A DNA stretch of 64,000 bases from Telluribacter sp035998675 (GCF_035998675.1 NZ_DASYHI010000020.1:310001-374000), one strand, 5' to 3'; shown: positions 18,152 to 27,226, counted from the first letter of the stretch. Program-made: numbers and translations. The notes: generated from the letters alone by a model not told the origin.

Positions 18152-18189
18152 GAAAGGAGCAAGCCGTTGGCCTGCTCCTTTCTCTATGT
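18145..18189 (-). terminator. Hairpin downstream of the acetyltransferase gene
   Basis: A perfect 17-bp stem (ACATAGAGAAAGGAGCA and complement) around an 11-base loop, located 37 bases past the acetyltransferase stop. There is no strong U-run on the minus strand, but the stem is long. Confidence 0.75.
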
Positions 18190-18225
18190 CCCAAAAAATC
18201 AGGACAGAATTAGCTCAGCCGGTAC

Positions 18226-18789
18226 CTACTCCTCCGGGTCAAGCTTACGAATGACCCGGCAGGGATTGCCCGCGGCAAATACATCCGAAGGTATGTCGCG
18301 GGTTACCACGCTGCCCGCGCCAATAATGGTGCGGTCGCCGATGGTCACGCCCGGGCAGATCACCGCGCTCCCCCCTACCCATACATCCTCCCCAATCACA
18401 ATTGGCCGGGCGTACTCTACGCCCGAAGCCCGGGTCTTGTGGTTGATTGGGTGGGTAGCGGTGTAGACCTGCGCGTTGGGACCAAACAGCGTGCGGCTGC
18501 CAATGGTCACCTGCATCACATCCAGTACCACGCAGTTGAAGTTAAAAAACACGCGCTCTCCTACTAGCATGTTAGTACCATAATCGCAGTAAAAGGGCGG
18601 CTGCAGCCACAGGTCTGGTCCTGCGTTGGGAATCAATTCTTTAAGAATACGGGTCCGCTCTTCTACCTCATCTTCTCTGGAATCGTTCAGTTCTTTGATT
18701 AGCAGCCGGGTCCGCAGTCGTTCTTCCGACAGTTGTTGATCGAGTGCGTTGTACAACTCACCGGCCAGCATTTTCTCTTTTTCGGTCAT
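18226..18789 (-). CDS. Sugar O-acetyltransferase (maltose/galactoside acetyltransferase family)
   Basis: 187 residues from the Met of MTEKEKML, the usual family start; the in-frame upstream extension is unlikely. An N-terminal Mac domain (TEKEKMLAGELYNA) is followed by a left-handed parallel beta-helix with hexapeptide repeats. The catalytic His is in TATHPIN; acetyl-CoA-binding turns are seen in VWVGGSAVICPGVTIG and GAGSVVTRDIP. The enzyme acetylates the 6-hydroxyl of sugars such as maltose or glucose with acetyl-CoA. It is divergent from the cupin gene. Confidence 0.92.
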   Translation of the reverse strand: MTEKEKMLAGELYNALDQQLSEERLRTRLLIKELNDSREDEVEERTRILKELIPNAGPDLWLQPPFYCDYGTNMLVGERVFFNFNCVVLDVMQVTIGSRTLFGPNAQVYTATHPINHKTRASGVEYARPIVIGEDVWVGGSAVICPGVTIGDRTIIGAGSVVTRDIPSDVFAAGNPCRVIRKLDPEE

Positions 18790-18925
18790 GATATGGAATA
18801 GTTTGTGTAGCGTAATCGTCACCTGTGTAACTCCCATAAAGCTACACATTTTGGTAAACAGTATTCCTGGCGGCCTGGTTTGGAATCATACATGGGTTTA
18901 CTTTTCTATTTTTAAGACAACAACT

Positions 18926-19423
18926 ATGCAATCTGACCAGCTATTATTCAAAGACGACGGTACCATACCCAACAGCAAGTATCCGCTACTGCTATACCGC
19001 CAGGCGTTTGCGGAACAAGACGAGGAGGGGGCGGCCTGGCTGGAAAAAACCTTTGCCGCTAATGGGTGGACCAATTCCTGGCGCAACGGGGTGTATGATT
19101 TCCACCACTACCACAGTACCACCCACGAAGTACTGGGCGTATATAAAGGTACTGCGCTGCTGCACCTGGGTGGTGAACAGGGTGAGAAAGTGGAAGTAAA
19201 AGCGGGGGATGTCATCGTTATTCCGGCCGGGGTGGGGCACAAAAATCTGGGTGACTCAGACTTAGGTATTGTGGGGGCCTATCCCGATGGTCGCGACTGG
19301 GACCTGAACAAAGGTGAGCCGGGAGACCGCCCCCAGGCCGACCAGAACATTTCGGCCCTGCCAGTACCCGTTACTGATCCGCTCCAGGGAACAGAGGAAG
19401 GGGTACCCAGGCTGTGGACGTAG
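18926..19423 (+). CDS. Cupin-domain protein (YjlB-like)
   Basis: 165 residues from the ATG at 18926; the longer frame overlaps the divergent gene and is not supported. A single cupin barrel spans about residues 55-125: HYHSTTHEVLGVYKG (motif 1 His ligands) and GDVIVIPAGVGHKNLG (motif 2). The C-terminal YPDGRDWDLNKGEP stretch is typical of YjlB-like cupins. Metal-binding is likely; the reaction is unknown. Confidence 0.87.
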   Translation: MQSDQLLFKDDGTIPNSKYPLLLYRQAFAEQDEEGAAWLEKTFAANGWTNSWRNGVYDFHHYHSTTHEVLGVYKGTALLHLGGEQGEKVEVKAGDVIVIPAGVGHKNLGDSDLGIVGAYPDGRDWDLNKGEPGDRPQADQNISALPVPVTDPLQGTEEGVPRLWT

Positions 19424-19506
19424 CTTCCTTTTCCATAACATTTCCTTACTAAGTACGTTTAAAAGGCACTTACCAAAAGCTTTGTACCTTATAAAGCGAT
19501 ACTACC

Positions 19507-21699
19507 ATGAGCAATAGATTCGCCCAGGCTGGCCGGTGGCTGGCCTTACCCGCCATCACTGTTTTAACACTTTCACATTGTGCCAAAACTAACAATACGA
19601 TGAGTACCTCAAGTACCCCAACCGCTACCACCACCCAGACCAGTACCAATAAGAATCCATTACTGGCCGAATGGAGGGGACCTTTTGGCGGCGTGCCACC
19701 TTTTGACCAGGTTGCAGTAGCCGACTTCAGGCCCGCTATGGAAGCGGCCATGACAGAAAACCTGGCCGAAGTAGACCGGATTGCCAACAATCAGGCCGCC
19801 CCTACCTTTGAAAACACCATTGCCGCCCTGGAACGGGTTGGCCAAACCCTGGACCAGGTCATGACCGTATACGGAATCTGGCGATCCAATATGAACAGTC
19901 CCGAATTTCAGCCCATAGAACGGGAGATGGCTCCGCGATTGGCCGCCTTTTCGGACCGGATTTCTCAGAACAAACCGCTATTCCAGCGGATAGAAGCAGT
20001 GTATAACTCACCGCAGAAAGCCAACCTTACTCCCGAACAGCAGCGACTGGCGTGGGTGTACTACAATAACTTTGTTCGGGCGGGTGCCCGACTGGATGAG
20101 CAGGCCAAGGCGCGTTTATCGGAAATAAACCAGCAACTGGCGGGGCTTTTCACCCAGTTTAACCAGCACGTACTCGCCGAAGAAACCGACCAGGTACTTA
20201 TCATTGAAAAGGAAGCCGACCTGGCGGGTCTGCCGCAGTCGCTTCGTGATGCCGCCGCCGCGGCGGCGGCGGCCCGGAACAAACCGAACGCCTGGGTTAT
20301 TACCAACACCCGCTCGTCCATTGACCCGTTCCTGACCTACTCTGATAACCGGGCGCTGCGCGAAAAGGCCTGGCGGATGTTTGTGAACCGGGGCGACAAC
20401 GGCGGTGAAAACGACAACAATGTCATCATCAGCCAGATACTTCAGCTGCGCGCCGAACGGGCTAAACTGCTGGGGTATAAGACCCACGCCCACTGGCGGC
20501 TCGACAACACCATGGCCAAGACCCCCGAAAAAACCCTGGAACTGATGGAGGCCGTCTGGAAACCGGCCGTGGCCCGGGTACGCGAGGAGGTAGCCGATAT
20601 GCAGGCGATAGCGGATAAGGAGGGAGCCGGGATAAAAATAGAACCCTGGGACTACCGCTACTACGCCGAAAAAGTACGGAAGGACAAGTACGACCTGGAT
20701 CAGAACGAGGTAAAGCAGTACTTACAACTGGATAAGCTACGGGAGGGGATGTTTTGGGTAGCGGGCGAACTACTAGGCTTTAATTTTAAGCCGGTAACCA
20801 ATATACCCGTTTACCACCCGGATGTCAGGGTATGGGAAGTGACCAACAAAGAAAGCGGAAAGCACATCGGGCTGTGGTACTTTGATCCTTATGCCCGGCC
20901 AGGCAAACGCTCCGGTGCCTGGATGAACGCCTACCGTGATCAGCAACGCCTGGACGGCGATATCACCACCATTGTGTCCAATAACTCCAACTTTGTAAAG
21001 GGAAAGGAAGGCGAGCCGGTCCTGATTTCCTGGGACGACGCCACTACCCTCTTCCACGAGTTTGGCCACGCCCTGCACGGACTGTCCTCCAACGTTACCT
21101 ACCCCTCCCTGGCCGGTACATCCGTTGTACGTGACTACGTGGAGTTTCCCTCGCAGCTCCTGGAACACTGGCTCAGCACGCCGGAGGTACTTCAGCGCTT
21201 TGCGGTTCACTACCAGACCGGCCAACCCATACCGCAGCCGCTGGTGGAAAGGATAAAGCGGGCCGATACGTTTAACCAGGGATTTGAAACGGTCGAGTTT
21301 CTGGCCAGTGCCCTTATAGACATGAAACTGCACCTGGCGGGTGATGCTAAAATTGATCCCGACGCTTTTGAACAGGAAACGCTGGCTGCCCTGGGGATGC
21401 CCGCAGAAATAGTTATGCGCCACCGGACGCCCCATTTTGGACACGCGTTCGGTAGTGATGGCTACTCGGCGGGCTATTACAGCTACCTGTGGTCAGATGT
21501 ACTGACGGCGGATGCCTTCGGTGCTTTCACGGAAGCCGGTGGCCCCTACGACAAGGAGGTAGCCGAGCGGCTGCGCAAGTACGTTTTCTCGGTAGGCAAC
21601 ACCATTGACCCGGCCGAAGGCTACCGCTCCTTCCGGGGCCGCGACGCCCAGGTAGACGCCCTTATGCGCAAGCGTGGTTTTGTGGAGAAAGAAAAATAA
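19507..21699 (+). CDS. dcp: M3 family peptidase, peptidyl-dipeptidase Dcp-like lipoprotein
   Basis: 730 residues. A signal-like N-terminus ends in a lipobox (LTLSHC, about residue 23), followed by a low-complexity Ser/Thr linker, so it is probably an anchored envelope enzyme. The zinc motif HEFGHALHG begins about residue 517, and a third ligand Glu follows in DYVEFPSQLLEHW. Dcp removes dipeptides from peptide C-termini. Near residues 249-256 an eight-alanine run is encoded by a perfect 20-bp GC palindrome (20251-20270). It is monocistronic with its own terminator. Confidence 0.92.
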   Translation: MSNRFAQAGRWLALPAITVLTLSHCAKTNNTMSTSSTPTATTTQTSTNKNPLLAEWRGPFGGVPPFDQVAVADFRPAMEAAMTENLAEVDRIANNQAAPTFENTIAALERVGQTLDQVMTVYGIWRSNMNSPEFQPIEREMAPRLAAFSDRISQNKPLFQRIEAVYNSPQKANLTPEQQRLAWVYYNNFVRAGARLDEQAKARLSEINQQLAGLFTQFNQHVLAEETDQVLIIEKEADLAGLPQSLRDAAAAAAAARNKPNAWVITNTRSSIDPFLTYSDNRALREKAWRMFVNRGDNGGENDNNVIISQILQLRAERAKLLGYKTHAHWRLDNTMAKTPEKTLELMEAVWKPAVARVREEVADMQAIADKEGAGIKIEPWDYRYYAEKVRKDKYDLDQNEVKQYLQLDKLREGMFWVAGELLGFNFKPVTNIPVYHPDVRVWEVTNKESGKHIGLWYFDPYARPGKRSGAWMNAYRDQQRLDGDITTIVSNNSNFVKGKEGEPVLISWDDATTLFHEFGHALHGLSSNVTYPSLAGTSVVRDYVEFPSQLLEHWLSTPEVLQRFAVHYQTGQPIPQPLVERIKRADTFNQGFETVEFLASALIDMKLHLAGDAKIDPDAFEQETLAALGMPAEIVMRHRTPHFGHAFGSDGYSAGYYSYLWSDVLTADAFGAFTEAGGPYDKEVAERLRKYVFSVGNTIDPAEGYRSFRGRDAQVDALMRKRGFVEKEK

Positions 21700-21733
21700 A
21701 AGAAACTAACCTGATATTCTCATAAAACAGCCC

Positions 21734-21760
21734 AACCTCCCGCCTGGCCGGGAGGTTTTT
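21734..21760 (+). terminator. Rho-independent terminator after dcp
   Basis: AACCTCCCG pairs with CGGGAGGTT around a 6-base loop, followed by a T-run. Confidence 0.9.
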
Positions 21761-22265
21761 TTGGAAGTGTGGGGGAGTACTTAACTAAATGCAAAATCTA
21801 TTTTACAAATAGTATTATATGATTTTTTCTTTATACCATTCTCACGCTTCTTATGTGCCTGAGGTATTTTTAAACCAAAAAAACAAAATCTTTTTGCCGG
21901 TTTTATGCCCGATTAATGGTACTATTACTGGTACCTATGTATAGTATATAAAGAAAATCAACGCTTATCGGCAAATACTTTCCCTTTATTAAACCATTGA
22001 TTTACAAGCTTCTTTTATAGTTTACAGAACAAGAAATAGCCGGATAAATTAGCGGGACTATTCTTTCTTTTGTTATAATTATTTACCTTTTCTAAAATCA
22101 ATTAACTCAGGGATTTTAGTTAATAAAAGTAAAGCGCAAGCGGTAAAATCAGAAGCCACATTTGTACTAATTCAATATATTACTTAGTAACATCTGTCAT
22201 TTATTGAATAGGGTTCTGCAAAAAAAAGTACCGGCCACCTGAATTTATCCCAAACAAAATGACTC
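21761..22265 (+). other. AT-rich intergenic region, no gene seen
   Basis: About 500 strongly AT-rich bases without a supportable ORF or RNA. It contains several GTAC words despite the AT content. Presumably it carries the promoter of the following hypothetical gene. Confidence 0.45.
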
Positions 22266-22823
22266 ATGGAACTGATACAAAATCATAGAAGTAAGCTATT
22301 CAACCAAAGCGTACGTTTTGGCTTAAAGAAGTACTTCCTAGCCTATATCAACCTGCACGCGCGGGTGTTTGAATCAATTAACCGGCAAATGACGCCCTAT
22401 GGAGATAACTGCCTGCCACAACTCTCCCACACCCGAAGAAGTACCGGTTTGGGAACGAATGTGGAAACACAAACCAGATCCTCCACGAGCCAGGAGGCAG
22501 AAAGTCCCTTCAGCCAGAACCGCTATTCGGTTGTGTACCTGATTGGGGAGCAGTACCATCACGTAGGTTGTTCTACCCATAGCCAGGCCGAAGCGATTTT
22601 GAACCAACTGCTTTCGGATACTGAAAGGACGCCCGTCGGCATTTACGATGACAAAACGGAATTATTTGCCTGGGAACCAACCCGGCAGCAGGACTTCAAC
22701 CAATACAGCATTGGAGAGCAGGGAAAGCAGGGGGAAGCCATCATTTCCATTACGCAGGCCCTGCGCCGGCGGGATACCCATTGGCAATCGGGTGAATTCG
22801 GAAAACCTGACTTTTTTGCCTGA
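22266..22823 (+). CDS. Hypothetical protein
   Basis: 185 residues from an ATG. The first 90 residues are basic and low in structure. The second half is a small alpha/beta-looking segment (YSVVYLIGEQYHHVGCSTHSQA, then PVGIYDDKTELFAWEP) that reads like a genuine compact domain. I do not recognise the family. It has no same-strand neighbour and is convergent with the SpoIIAA-like gene. Confidence 0.55.
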   Translation: MELIQNHRSKLFNQSVRFGLKKYFLAYINLHARVFESINRQMTPYGDNCLPQLSHTRRSTGLGTNVETQTRSSTSQEAESPFSQNRYSVVYLIGEQYHHVGCSTHSQAEAILNQLLSDTERTPVGIYDDKTELFAWEPTRQQDFNQYSIGEQGKQGEAIISITQALRRRDTHWQSGEFGKPDFFA

Positions 22824-22910
22824 GCAATTAGCTACCCGATGCAACGTATTGAAATAACAAGCAATACCACCGGGTTTAACCGCCGGTTGGGGTGATATTT
22901 CATCCGGCAG

Positions 22911-23279
22911 TTATGCCTGATGCTCGTCTTTTACCCAGGCCATGGCCAGCTCACGTTCGTCAGGGTCAAAATATTTTATCTCGGCAGAACTGAATGGCTT
23001 CATAAGCTGGGTGAGCCAGTCTTCCCATTTTTTGGCGCCGACCATCGCGACCCGTCGAAAATCGTTGGCGTGTGATACATCCAGTTTCAGGTCCTGCCAG
23101 GCAGCGGCAACATTCCATCCTTCAAACTCTTCCATCTCCCAGTACAGGTTGATCTTCCCGTAATGGCTGATCTTCACTTCCATCAGTGGGATCAACTGCT
23201 CGTAATCATCTTTTTCAAGCGTACCCGATACCACCACTGCCACCAGGTCATCTTTATCTACATCCAGGTATCTTACCAT
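22911..23279 (-). CDS. SpoIIAA/STAS-like protein
   Basis: 122 residues matching the SpoIIAA-like group (PF11964), a STAS-fold family: VVVSGTLEKDDYEQLIPLME, then YWEMEEFEGWNVAAAWQDLK and RRVAMVGAKKWEDWL. Family members are soluble and of unknown, possibly lipid- or stress-related, function. It starts 30 bases after the HMG-CoA reductase stop on the same strand, so the two probably form an operon. Confidence 0.82.
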   Translation of the reverse strand: MVRYLDVDKDDLVAVVVSGTLEKDDYEQLIPLMEVKISHYGKINLYWEMEEFEGWNVAAAWQDLKLDVSHANDFRRVAMVGAKKWEDWLTQLMKPFSSAEIKYFDPDERELAMAWVKDEHQA

Positions 23280-23309
23280 AATTTACCATTTTTAATATTC
23301 AACAACTCT

Positions 23310-24869
23310 TCATGAAATAAACTTCCGGCTGGCTTCGTGGCTGGAAACCCAGTCAAGCGAAGAAATCGCCGCGGCCAGCGAAAGCTCACCGGCGGCTACG
23401 ACCCCAGCCGTGATCTCAGCCAGTTTATTAACCTTACCGGTTCCGTAGCAATCCATCAGCTCTAGGCATTCGCGCTGGGTAGGCAGGCCGGTACCGCCTC
23501 CGTAAGTACCTACTACCAGAGAGGGTAAGGTAACGGAGGCATAAAGCGCTCCTTCGGCCGTAATCTCAGAAAAGGTTATAGCGGCCGACGATTCGGCCAG
23601 ACAGGCTACATCCTGCCCCGTAGCGATAAACAGGGCCGCGAGGCCATTCACCGAATGCAGGCCGTTGTTGTTGGTACCCGCCAGCCACGAACCTACGTGT
23701 CCAATGCGGGCGTGGCGGTCCAGGGTTTCGGGTTCTACCTGCAATTCCCGGACCAGTAGCTCGCGGGGAATCAGGATTTCGGCCGTTACCCGTCTGCCCC
23801 TTGTTTTCAGCACGTTGATCTGGGAGGGCTTTTTGTCGGTAGCCATGTTGGATTCCAAATAAAAATGCTCAATGCCCTCGTACTGGTGCAGAATCCAGGT
23901 GCAGGCCGCCAGGGTAGCTTTGCTAACCATATTTTGTCCGGCGGCGTCACCCGTCGAATACCCAAACCGCAGAAAGGCCAGTCTTCCGTTCAGGTAGCTG
24001 TCGACGTAGCGGAGCTTAGCGTAATCAGAAGTCACCTCGGCCTCGAAGCGTAACTCGGCCTGATGCTCTTCTATCCACCTGACAAAGTCACGGGCCGCCC
24101 GGGCATCGGCCAGTTGAAACACCGGAGCCCGTTGCATGCCTTCGTCCTGCACGGTACATTTTACGCCGCCGCTCTTATTGATCAGCTTCATGCCCCGGTT
24201 GTAAGAAGCTACGAGGGTTCCTTCGGTTGTAGCCATCGGGATCAGGTACTCTCCCTGCGCGTGTTCACCGTTCACCAGCAGCGGCCCCGCCAGCCCAATG
24301 GGTACCTGAGCGACTCCAATGAAGTTCTCGCAGTTGCCTTTTACAGCCTCCGCCTCAAACGAATAGTGGGTCAGGTGGTTAGGAGTGGTTCCGGTAAACT
24401 CCCGCAGGTACTGCTGACGGCTTTTAACTACTTCAACGGTAAAATCATGTACCGCAGAACGGGGGATTCCCGTTAGAGTACGCGGCTCGGGTAGTTGATT
24501 CTGAAGTTCGTCCTCAACTTTAAGTTTAAGGGTACCAAAGGGTTCGGTTTGCAGGGTTATTTCCAGACTGTGGGTACCTTCCGTCAGCGGCGCTCCCTTG
24601 GCCCTGACCCGAACTGACTGTCGCAACGGAAAAGCAAGCGGACTTTCCTCCGAAATCACCCCGACCTGTACTATATTCCCCTCCTCGGTTTCCAATGAAA
24701 ACAAGTCGGCTGAGTATTCCTGCCCGTCAATCAGCGCCCGGTGTAAACCGGTAAATTTAGCGTCAGCCAGACGATTTTTGAGTGAAAAGCTGAATCCATC
24801 CGCAGTATTCCGGAGGCTGTTGCGGTTATAGAGCTGTTTTAACAGTACATTGGGGAGAAATCGGAACAT
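23310..24869 (-). CDS. Hydroxymethylglutaryl-CoA reductase, class I-like, with N-terminal extra domain
   Basis: 519 residues. The catalytic domain occupies about residues 140-519: ENFIGVAQVPIGLAGP, PMATTEGTLVAS with the catalytic Glu, GDAAGQNMVSKA, DKKPSQIN with the catalytic Lys, SLVVGTYGGGTGLPTQ, and the C-terminal VSSH whose His aligns with the catalytic His of class I enzymes. It makes mevalonate from HMG-CoA using NADPH, the committed step of the mevalonate isoprenoid route. The first 130 residues (FSLKNRLADAKFTGL...) form an additional beta-rich domain in place of the eukaryotic membrane anchor; PilZ-like is a guess. GDAAGQNM differs from the usual GDAMGMNM. Confidence 0.9.
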   Translation of the reverse strand: MFRFLPNVLLKQLYNRNSLRNTADGFSFSLKNRLADAKFTGLHRALIDGQEYSADLFSLETEEGNIVQVGVISEESPLAFPLRQSVRVRAKGAPLTEGTHSLEITLQTEPFGTLKLKVEDELQNQLPEPRTLTGIPRSAVHDFTVEVVKSRQQYLREFTGTTPNHLTHYSFEAEAVKGNCENFIGVAQVPIGLAGPLLVNGEHAQGEYLIPMATTEGTLVASYNRGMKLINKSGGVKCTVQDEGMQRAPVFQLADARAARDFVRWIEEHQAELRFEAEVTSDYAKLRYVDSYLNGRLAFLRFGYSTGDAAGQNMVSKATLAACTWILHQYEGIEHFYLESNMATDKKPSQINVLKTRGRRVTAEILIPRELLVRELQVEPETLDRHARIGHVGSWLAGTNNNGLHSVNGLAALFIATGQDVACLAESSAAITFSEITAEGALYASVTLPSLVVGTYGGGTGLPTQRECLELMDCYGTGKVNKLAEITAGVVAAGELSLAAAISSLDWVSSHEASRKFIS

Positions 24870-24992
24870 AATGCGGGAGTATATTTTTTAAATAGAATCC
24901 TAAGGTAAGCATTCGCTGGCTGTTGTTCTCTTTTTTTAACCCTACTACATTTTATTTGGTTTATCTGATAGTACCAAACGGCACAAATACCC

Positions 24993-25742
24993 TTGACCAC
25001 GGTTTCCATTATTATTCCTACGCTCAATGAAGAACTGGCCCTGCCACGTACTCTTAGGCAGGTAAAGCAGCTTTGTCCGGCTCCCCTGGAAGTGATAATT
25101 GCTGATGGAGGCAGTACCGACCGTACTCTGGCCCTGGTTCTGGCCGAGCAACAGCATATGCCACACCTGAAAATAGTCAGGTCTGAGGTGGCCTGTAGAG
25201 CTACCCAGATGAACCGGGGGGCCGAAGTAGCTACCGCCACAATACTATGTTTTCTCCACGCCGATACTACCCTCCCCGACGACGCACTGCTGGTTATGCA
25301 GCAAACGCTGGCGGATACCCGCACGGCTGCTGGTGGATTTATTTCCCTGATGCGCGGTCCCCTGCGTACATGCTGGCTCACCTCTTTTCATAACTATATC
25401 AAAAGCTACTACGCCCCGCTGTTATTCCGCCCCCACCTGTTCTTTTTCAAAGGAGCCCGCCTACTCTTCGGCGACCAGGTTATCTTTTGCCGCCGGGAGC
25501 AGTTTATGGCCTGTGGCGGCTACACCAACGGACTCCCCATTATGGAAGAAGCCGACCTGATGCTTAAGCTGGTCAGGTACGGTAGAATCCGACAGGTTAA
25601 CCGGGTGGTGGAGTCCTCGGACCGGCGGATAGAGAAGTGGGGGTTCTGGCGGGCCAACGCTATATATCTGTACATAGGCTTTTTGTGGGGGGTTGGCTAT
25701 TCGCCCGAGAAACTCAAGCGGTTCTATGCGGATATCCGGTAA
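24993..25742 (+). CDS. Family 2 glycosyltransferase, TIGR04283 (arsenosugar-biosynthesis type)
   Basis: 249 residues from a TTG start directly before VSIIIPTLNEE, the expected N-terminus of a GT-A fold. Donor-site motifs are IIADGGSTDRT, AxQMNRGAE and FLHADTTLP; the C-terminal part has MEEADLMLKL and a GYSPEKL end. TIGR04283 proteins were named from arsenosugar clusters, but most members, including this one with no arsenic genes nearby, have unproven acceptors. It is divergent from the HMG-CoA reductase. Confidence 0.88.
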   Translation: MTTVSIIIPTLNEELALPRTLRQVKQLCPAPLEVIIADGGSTDRTLALVLAEQQHMPHLKIVRSEVACRATQMNRGAEVATATILCFLHADTTLPDDALLVMQQTLADTRTAAGGFISLMRGPLRTCWLTSFHNYIKSYYAPLLFRPHLFFFKGARLLFGDQVIFCRREQFMACGGYTNGLPIMEEADLMLKLVRYGRIRQVNRVVESSDRRIEKWGFWRANAIYLYIGFLWGVGYSPEKLKRFYADIR

Positions 25743-25757
25743 TTCCCTTCCTGTTTC

Positions 25758-26243
25758 TTATTGCTGGCTTCGGTACAAATCATACAGCGGCTTCACGGCT
25801 ACGAAGTTGAGCATGGCACCGGCTACACAGTACAGGCACACTTTCTTCTGCACCTTCACCATGTTGTAGAGGTAGTGAGCCCCTCCGGCCGCCTGTCCCA
25901 GCACAATTCCTCCCAGCAGCAGGTCGAAGTACTTGGAATACCTGCTCTTGCGGGAAGCGGCCGTGGCCACAAGTACCGTAGCAGCGTACATAAAAAGGCT
26001 GATGGGCCCGTCGGGGATACCCAGCAGCACGGCATCCTTGGAAGAATTCACTTTCTTTGAATCAAACACTTCTCCGGGCACGTCGGGCATATCCTTAATG
26101 TAGCCCATCTGAAACAGGGAGATAAAGCTGAAATCTACCAGGCCGGCCGAGGCTAGCGCGGCTATCTTACGGCGGCTCTCGGTGGCCCCGCTCCGGTCCA
26201 GCCGCATCTTGTCTATAACTGATACTTCTTCGGTTGTTACCAT
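25758..26243 (-). CDS. Vitamin K epoxide reductase (VKOR)-like membrane protein
   Basis: 161 residues with about four membrane segments. The active-site disulfide motif CLYC is at residues 136-139, followed by VAGAMLNF, and a GIPDGPISLFMYA segment sits in the first loop/helix as in bacterial VKOR proteins. No other cysteine exists in the protein: the region where loop cysteines are usual reads FDSKKVNSSKDA. VKOR enzymes reduce quinones while oxidising DsbA-like partners; without loop cysteines the electron relay must differ. It follows the HAD gene by 75 bases and may be cotranscribed. Confidence 0.7.
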   Translation of the reverse strand: MVTTEEVSVIDKMRLDRSGATESRRKIAALASAGLVDFSFISLFQMGYIKDMPDVPGEVFDSKKVNSSKDAVLLGIPDGPISLFMYAATVLVATAASRKSRYSKYFDLLLGGIVLGQAAGGAHYLYNMVKVQKKVCLYCVAGAMLNFVAVKPLYDLYRSQQ

Positions 26244-26318
26244 ATTCTTATCTGATTAGTGGATATAAACTGTCTATTTTTTTACTGTTTCTCCTTTTGT
26301 TCATCACTCTACCCCGGC

Positions 26319-27008
26319 CTATGAATTGATAAGTCTTTTGGCAATGGCTACCAGCGATTCGCCTGTCAGCTGCGGTTGGGGAGCCAGCGGATACAGTGTT
26401 TTTCCCGGTCGGGCTATAAAGGCCGCCTGTAGCCCCGCCCGTAACGCCCCCGTCATATCCCAGCCGTGTGCAGCGATCAGCATAGCCTCAGCAGGTTTTA
26501 CCCCCAGCGCATCCAGGGCATACTTATACGGTTCCGGGGCCGGTTTGAATTTACGGACTGAATCAACCGATAGGAGCATCTCAAAGTACCCGGAAAGCCC
26601 TGCCGACTCCATCTGCTGCTGCAGGGCTTCATCGGCACCGTTCGTGAGTGCCACCAGCCGAAAACCCGCCTCCTGAAGCATCTTTAGCCCCGGCTCAACA
26701 TCCGGATGGGGCGGCAATTGCCGGATCAACTGCAGAATTTCTTTTGCTTCCTGATCAGGTACCTGCTGCCCGTATATAGCTTCCACCATCTGAAAGGTGG
26801 CGTTACCAATCTCACCAAAAGAGTGGTACTGGCCCGTGACGGTTTCTATCAGAGAGTACTGTAGCATAAGCGTAAACCAATGGGTAAAAGCAAAATCACT
26901 GCCAATGGCTTTATTCATTCTGCTCTTCATGCCACTCAGGTCTAAAAGTGTCTCGTTGACGTCGAACAGTAGCAGCCTGGGTTTGTTAAAGGTCTGGTTG
27001 GTGTGCAT
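26319..27008 (-). CDS. HAD-family type II haloacid dehalogenase-like hydrolase, cytosolic
   Basis: 229 residues. The HAD nucleophile Asp16 lies in LLLFDVNETLLDL, motif II is LVALTNGADE, motif III Lys is in KFKPAPEPYKYAL, and motif IV region is LIAAHGWDMTGALRAG. This matches L-2-haloacid dehalogenase-type proteins, which hydrolyse short 2-halo acids, though many members act on other substrates. There is no signal peptide. A close paralog with an export signal lies about 8 kb away (35191-35982). Confidence 0.88.
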   Translation of the reverse strand: MHTNQTFNKPRLLLFDVNETLLDLSGMKSRMNKAIGSDFAFTHWFTLMLQYSLIETVTGQYHSFGEIGNATFQMVEAIYGQQVPDQEAKEILQLIRQLPPHPDVEPGLKMLQEAGFRLVALTNGADEALQQQMESAGLSGYFEMLLSVDSVRKFKPAPEPYKYALDALGVKPAEAMLIAAHGWDMTGALRAGLQAAFIARPGKTLYPLAPQPQLTGESLVAIAKRLINS

Positions 27009-27164
27009 AGGGTACTTTCAGATTTACTTCTACTGGACTTATCAGGTAGATAACTTTACGTGGCTCCATAAGTTTTGTGGATTTAGGGAGAAGTACAAGA
27101 CTTGTCGCCCTACCGACATTCAGAAAGCGTACTGGCTGTTCCGGCAAATCGTAATGACACATTC

Positions 27165-27211
27165 ACCCAAAAGAAAGGGATTCCTGCGACAGGAATCCCT
27201 TTCTTTTGGGT
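27165..27211 (-). terminator. Strong hairpin after the L,D-transpeptidase gene
   Basis: A perfect 21-bp stem with a 5-base loop (GCGAC), starting about 16 bases past the stop codon. The left arm begins ACCCAAAAGAAAGGG. Confidence 0.85.
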
Positions 27212-27226
27212 AATGTTAAATGCTGG

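Noticed and set aside
16930..18189. Complete insertion sequence or transposon
   Set aside because: No transposase and no terminal inverted repeats were found around the DUF4143 ATPase; only a short direct repeat is present.
26797..27213. 138-codon plus-strand ORF
   Set aside because: Overlaps the HAD gene and the terminator stem at 27165-27211; no protein-like features.
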